In this document: positions 62,099-64,000 of the stretch, piece by piece
Position numbering within the stretch: the stretch's first letter is position 1
Layout: each line of letters opens with the position of its first letter
Assembly: GCA_030828505.1 (NCBI GenBank)
Contig: JAURCJ010000005.1
Location: 1 to 64,000 of the forward strand
Source: Alphaproteobacteria bacterium
GTDB lineage: Bacteria > Pseudomonadota > Alphaproteobacteria > TMED109
DNA: 64,000 nucleotides
Reading direction: 5' to 3'
Notes under the pieces: generated by a model
What the model was told of the DNA's origin: nothing
The model's input: only the letters and a program-made list of their open reading frames with translations
The model's database searches: none
Made by a program: the position numbers and the translations under genes

Positions 62099-62605
62099 AT
62101 GAATTTTTTAAAATTTATTTTTTTAATGTTTTTTTCATTATTTTATTCAGTTAATAGTTCCTTTTCATTAGAATTAAAACCGGTAATTAGCTTAGAAATA
62201 GCTAAGAAAATGGCAGATAGTTGTGAAGATAAGAGAGCAGAAAGAAATTGGAATCCAATTAATATAGCAATAGTTGATTCTGGAGCAGATTTAATTTTAT
62301 TTAGAAGGCAAGATGGAGCTTTTTTAGGTAGTATAGATATTGCCATCAGAAAAGCCACCTCATCCGCTATGATTCCGCGTTCCACTAGAAAAGTAGGAGA
62401 GTTGGCCTATGGAGAGAATGGACTATTAGGTCCTAGGCCTGGTGTAGCGACAGTAGATTTTTTAGTACCTTTTGCTGGTGGATTGCCGATAAGAACAGAA
62501 TCAGGTCACCTAATTGGAGCCATAGGAATAAGTGGTGCAAGTTCAGATCAGGACGAAGAATGCGCGCAATATGCTATAGATTCTGTAAAGCATTTATTAA
62601 AATAG
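62099..62605 (+). CDS. Secreted GlcG/HbpS-family protein
   Basis: This 168-residue exported protein has a signal peptide to about residue 24 and then the GlcG/HbpS (DUF336) domain. INIAIVDSGADLILFRRQDGA near 54-74, AIRKATSSA near 82-90 and the C-terminal GHLIGAIGISGASSDQDEECA near 136-156 are family marks. Members bind heme or cobalamin-related cofactors or accompany catabolic enzymes. AGGGAG precedes the ATG. It ends before a strong hairpin terminator. Confidence 0.87.
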   Translation: MNFLKFIFLMFFSLFYSVNSSFSLELKPVISLEIAKKMADSCEDKRAERNWNPINIAIVDSGADLILFRRQDGAFLGSIDIAIRKATSSAMIPRSTRKVGELAYGENGLLGPRPGVATVDFLVPFAGGLPIRTESGHLIGAIGISGASSDQDEECAQYAIDSVKHLLK

Positions 62606-62622
62606 TATAATAACAATATTGT

Positions 62623-62650
62623 AAGGCTCTTTGCTTTTTAAAAGAGCCTT
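62623..62650. terminator. Bidirectional intrinsic terminator
   Basis: AAGGCTCTTT (62623-62632) and AAAGAGCCTT (62641-62650) form a perfect 10-bp stem with an 8-base loop. The plus strand continues TTATTATTT, and the minus strand continues ACAATATTGTTATTA. It lies between the convergent GlcG-like and glycosyltransferase-like genes and should serve both. Confidence 0.8.
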
Positions 62651-62673
62651 TTATTATTTAATTCAAATAATCA

Positions 62674-63234
62674 TCAGTCTATATCTTCTAAAGTATCAAC
62701 ATATAAAATACTTTCTGATGGTGGAATATTTTTTACTACTTCAGATAAAGTATTTTGTTGCGACCAAAATACATTGTTAAATATACCTTTAAATTTCTTA
62801 CTATTAGCTAATCCTATTAACCAAAAACCTCCATCTTTAGCAGGCCCTAATACTATATTAGATAAATAAAGCTTTTTCCATGCACTTAGAATAATCTTAC
62901 TTGTAATATCAGGAATATCACTTCCAATTATAATTGTTTTATTAGTGTTATTTGAAAATATTCTCCACATTTTTTCTCCAATATCCCCGGGGCCTTGATT
63001 AATTCTCTTTACTTTGGGAAAAATTGATTTAGGCCAATTTTTTAATGCCGAGTCAGGAGTTACACATAATTTTAATTGTATTCTGCTATCATTATGTATT
63101 TTTAATATTGTTCTTAATAAATTACGATGATAAAAATTAGCACCTAATGCTTTTCCTATTCTATTTTTCAAACGTCTTTTACCTATTGATATTTCTGGAC
63201 GTCTTGCAAAAATAATTAAATTAACTTTTTCCAT
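62674..63234 (-). CDS. TIGR04282/DUF2064-family glycosyltransferase-like protein
   Basis: This 186-residue protein has the nucleotidyl-transferase-like fold of the group named rSAM/selenodomain-associated transferase 1. LIIFARRPEISIGKRRLKNRIG at the start stands in for the usual F-A-K-x-P-x-P-G-x-x-K-T-R-L, and IIGSDIPDIT near 98-107 and LGPAKDGGFWLIGL near 133-146 are the other conserved blocks. Such genes often go with the transferase 2 type, which here overlaps its start by 14 bases. The true product is unknown. Confidence 0.85.
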   Translation of the reverse strand: MEKVNLIIFARRPEISIGKRRLKNRIGKALGANFYHRNLLRTILKIHNDSRIQLKLCVTPDSALKNWPKSIFPKVKRINQGPGDIGEKMWRIFSNNTNKTIIIGSDIPDITSKIILSAWKKLYLSNIVLGPAKDGGFWLIGLANSKKFKGIFNNVFWSQQNTLSEVVKNIPPSESILYVDTLEDID

Positions 63235-63928
63235 TTTTATTTCTTAAATAAATTTTATTAATTTTATGAATATCAAAACCAAAAAAATATAAACATAAAC
63301 AGTATAAATTTATAAATGGCCTAATTATCCAACCTTGATTTTCATATCGAATTGCGTCAGTTATAATATGACTATTAAGTATTTGAATATTCTTAAAGCC
63401 AATCTTATTAATAATATCTACATCTTCCATGATAGGAATATTCTCATAGCCTCCAATTTTTTTATAAAAATTTCTTGAAATTAATAAGCCTTGATCTCCA
63501 TAGGGTAGTTTTAAATATTTTGATCTTATATTTGTAATTAACATAAGTAAATATGAGTAAATATTATTTTTATTAAATTTAATCTTAAAAGCAGCAGCTT
63601 TATAATAATTTGATTCATTAGATATAAATTCTTTAATATCTCTAATATTATTTTTATTTAAAATAGTATCTGAATGAAGAAAAAATATCCAATTAGTAGA
63701 AACTTTATTAGCACCTAAAAGTAATTGTGTTCCTCTTCCTTTAATAGATCTCAGAACTTTTACTTTATATTTATGGGATATATTTGCTGATATATTATTT
63801 GGGCTTGCATCTACTATTATTATTTTATCAAAATACTTATATGCAGAATTTAATGTAGTATTAATTGTATTTTTTGAATAATAAGTAGGAATAACTATGG
63901 TGACATTTTTTAAAATTAAATTTTTCAT
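63221..63928 (-). CDS. TIGR04283-family glycosyltransferase 2
   Basis: This is a GT-A-fold glycosyltransferase of 235 residues. VTIVIPTYYSKNTINTTL near 9-26 binds the sugar nucleotide, IFFLHSDT near 77-84 has the D-x-D-like metal site, and YGDQGLLISRNFYKKIGGYENIPIMEDVDI near 143-172 is typical of the rSAM/selenodomain-associated transferase 2 group. It is paired with the DUF2064 gene. The acceptor is unknown. Confidence 0.88.
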   Translation of the reverse strand: MKNLILKNVTIVIPTYYSKNTINTTLNSAYKYFDKIIIVDASPNNISANISHKYKVKVLRSIKGRGTQLLLGANKVSTNWIFFLHSDTILNKNNIRDIKEFISNESNYYKAAAFKIKFNKNNIYSYLLMLITNIRSKYLKLPYGDQGLLISRNFYKKIGGYENIPIMEDVDIINKIGFKNIQILNSHIITDAIRYENQGWIIRPFINLYCLCLYFFGFDIHKINKIYLRNKNGKS

Positions 63929-63929
63929 A

Positions 63930-64000
63930 TTAATTTAGTAGATAAATATTTAAAATCATTCCTAGCCAAATTAAAAAACCACATACGTTAGAGTTATTAA
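63930..64000 (-). CDS. C-terminal fragment of a membrane protein, cut by the right edge
   Basis: A minus-strand frame is open from the window edge to a TAA at 63932-63930, one base before the glycosyltransferase ATG. The 22 visible residues, NNSNVCGFLIWLGMILNIYLLN, are mostly one hydrophobic helix. The tight spacing suggests it belongs to the same operon. Family cannot be told from so little. Confidence 0.4.
   Translation of the reverse strand, partial: NNSNVCGFLIWLGMILNIYLLN

Noticed and set aside
1..64000. CRISPR arrays, transposases, prophage or rRNA
   Set aside because: No regularly spaced repeats of suitable length, no transposase or integrase-like product and no rRNA sequence were seen on reading.

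Overview
The window looks like chromosomal DNA from an AT-rich, compact alphaproteobacterium, probably a streamlined marine lineage. The reasons are pervasive A+T in coding and intergenic DNA, very short intergenic gaps, a SUF-only iron-sulfur operon behind an Rrf2/IscR regulator, ubiquinone (Coq7) and lipid A/Kdo genes of a Gram-negative, a korA with fused gamma and alpha domains, and neighbourhoods typical of Alphaproteobacteria (ribF-ileS-lspA-DUF3035-mutL; waaA-lpxK-lpxL). The species cannot be named from this sequence. I see no CRISPR array, prophage, transposase, rRNA or replication origin. There are two tRNAs, Leu(CAA) and Gln(TTG).

Layout. 1-612 is a gene-poor edge with a truncated or decayed ORF and short repeats. 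613-3956 (minus) holds trkH, apaG, a radical SAM gene and a MaoC-type hydratase gene. 4232-10277 (plus) is gltBD, ammonium assimilation into glutamate. 10355-16374 (plus) is the Fe-S operon iscR-like-sufB-sufC-sufD-sufS-sufT-sufA, preceded by a near-consensus IscR type 1 site over its likely promoter. 16376-17986 (minus) is coq7-dsbB-DedA. 18062-19902 (plus) is a SoxYZ-like carrier and its metallo-hydrolase, normally partners of PQQ dehydrogenases. Then come tRNA-Leu and the spermidine genes speD-odc with convergent speE, followed by a NUDIX gene.

23354-32349 (plus) is one long run: MBL hydrolase, ribF, ileS, lspA, DUF3035 lipoprotein, pgi, mutL. It converges on rsmD-rluB-puuD (minus). tadA, purD, xseA and an M23 peptidase follow. 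38495-46311 (minus) is another long run: korA-korB, a secreted hypothetical, pmbA, waaA, lpxK, lpxL. tRNA-Gln, folD, ispE, a TPR protein, a divergent uracil-DNA-glycosylase-like protein, a lytic transglycosylase and moaB bring the housekeeping part to about 53.5 kb.

53.6-64 kb looks more accessory: single genes in both orientations with wider gaps. It includes a crotonase, a GNAT, several small secreted proteins, a DUF4149 membrane protein, a eukaryote-like glyoxalase I, a DadA-type dehydrogenase, a DCC thiol protein, an acyl-CoA dehydrogenase, a GlcG/HbpS protein and two glycosyltransferase-like genes at the edge.

The most novel items are in this last part and in the promoters. Four small exported proteins share a layout (signal peptide, an early Cys usually in W-x-C, a central K-I/L-D strand, a Cys near the C-terminus) and may be an undescribed family. 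One of their neighbours looks like a Cu/Zn superoxide dismutase fold stripped of its metal histidines. A 13-bp-phased GTTGTCTAAA repeat occurs at both ends of the window.
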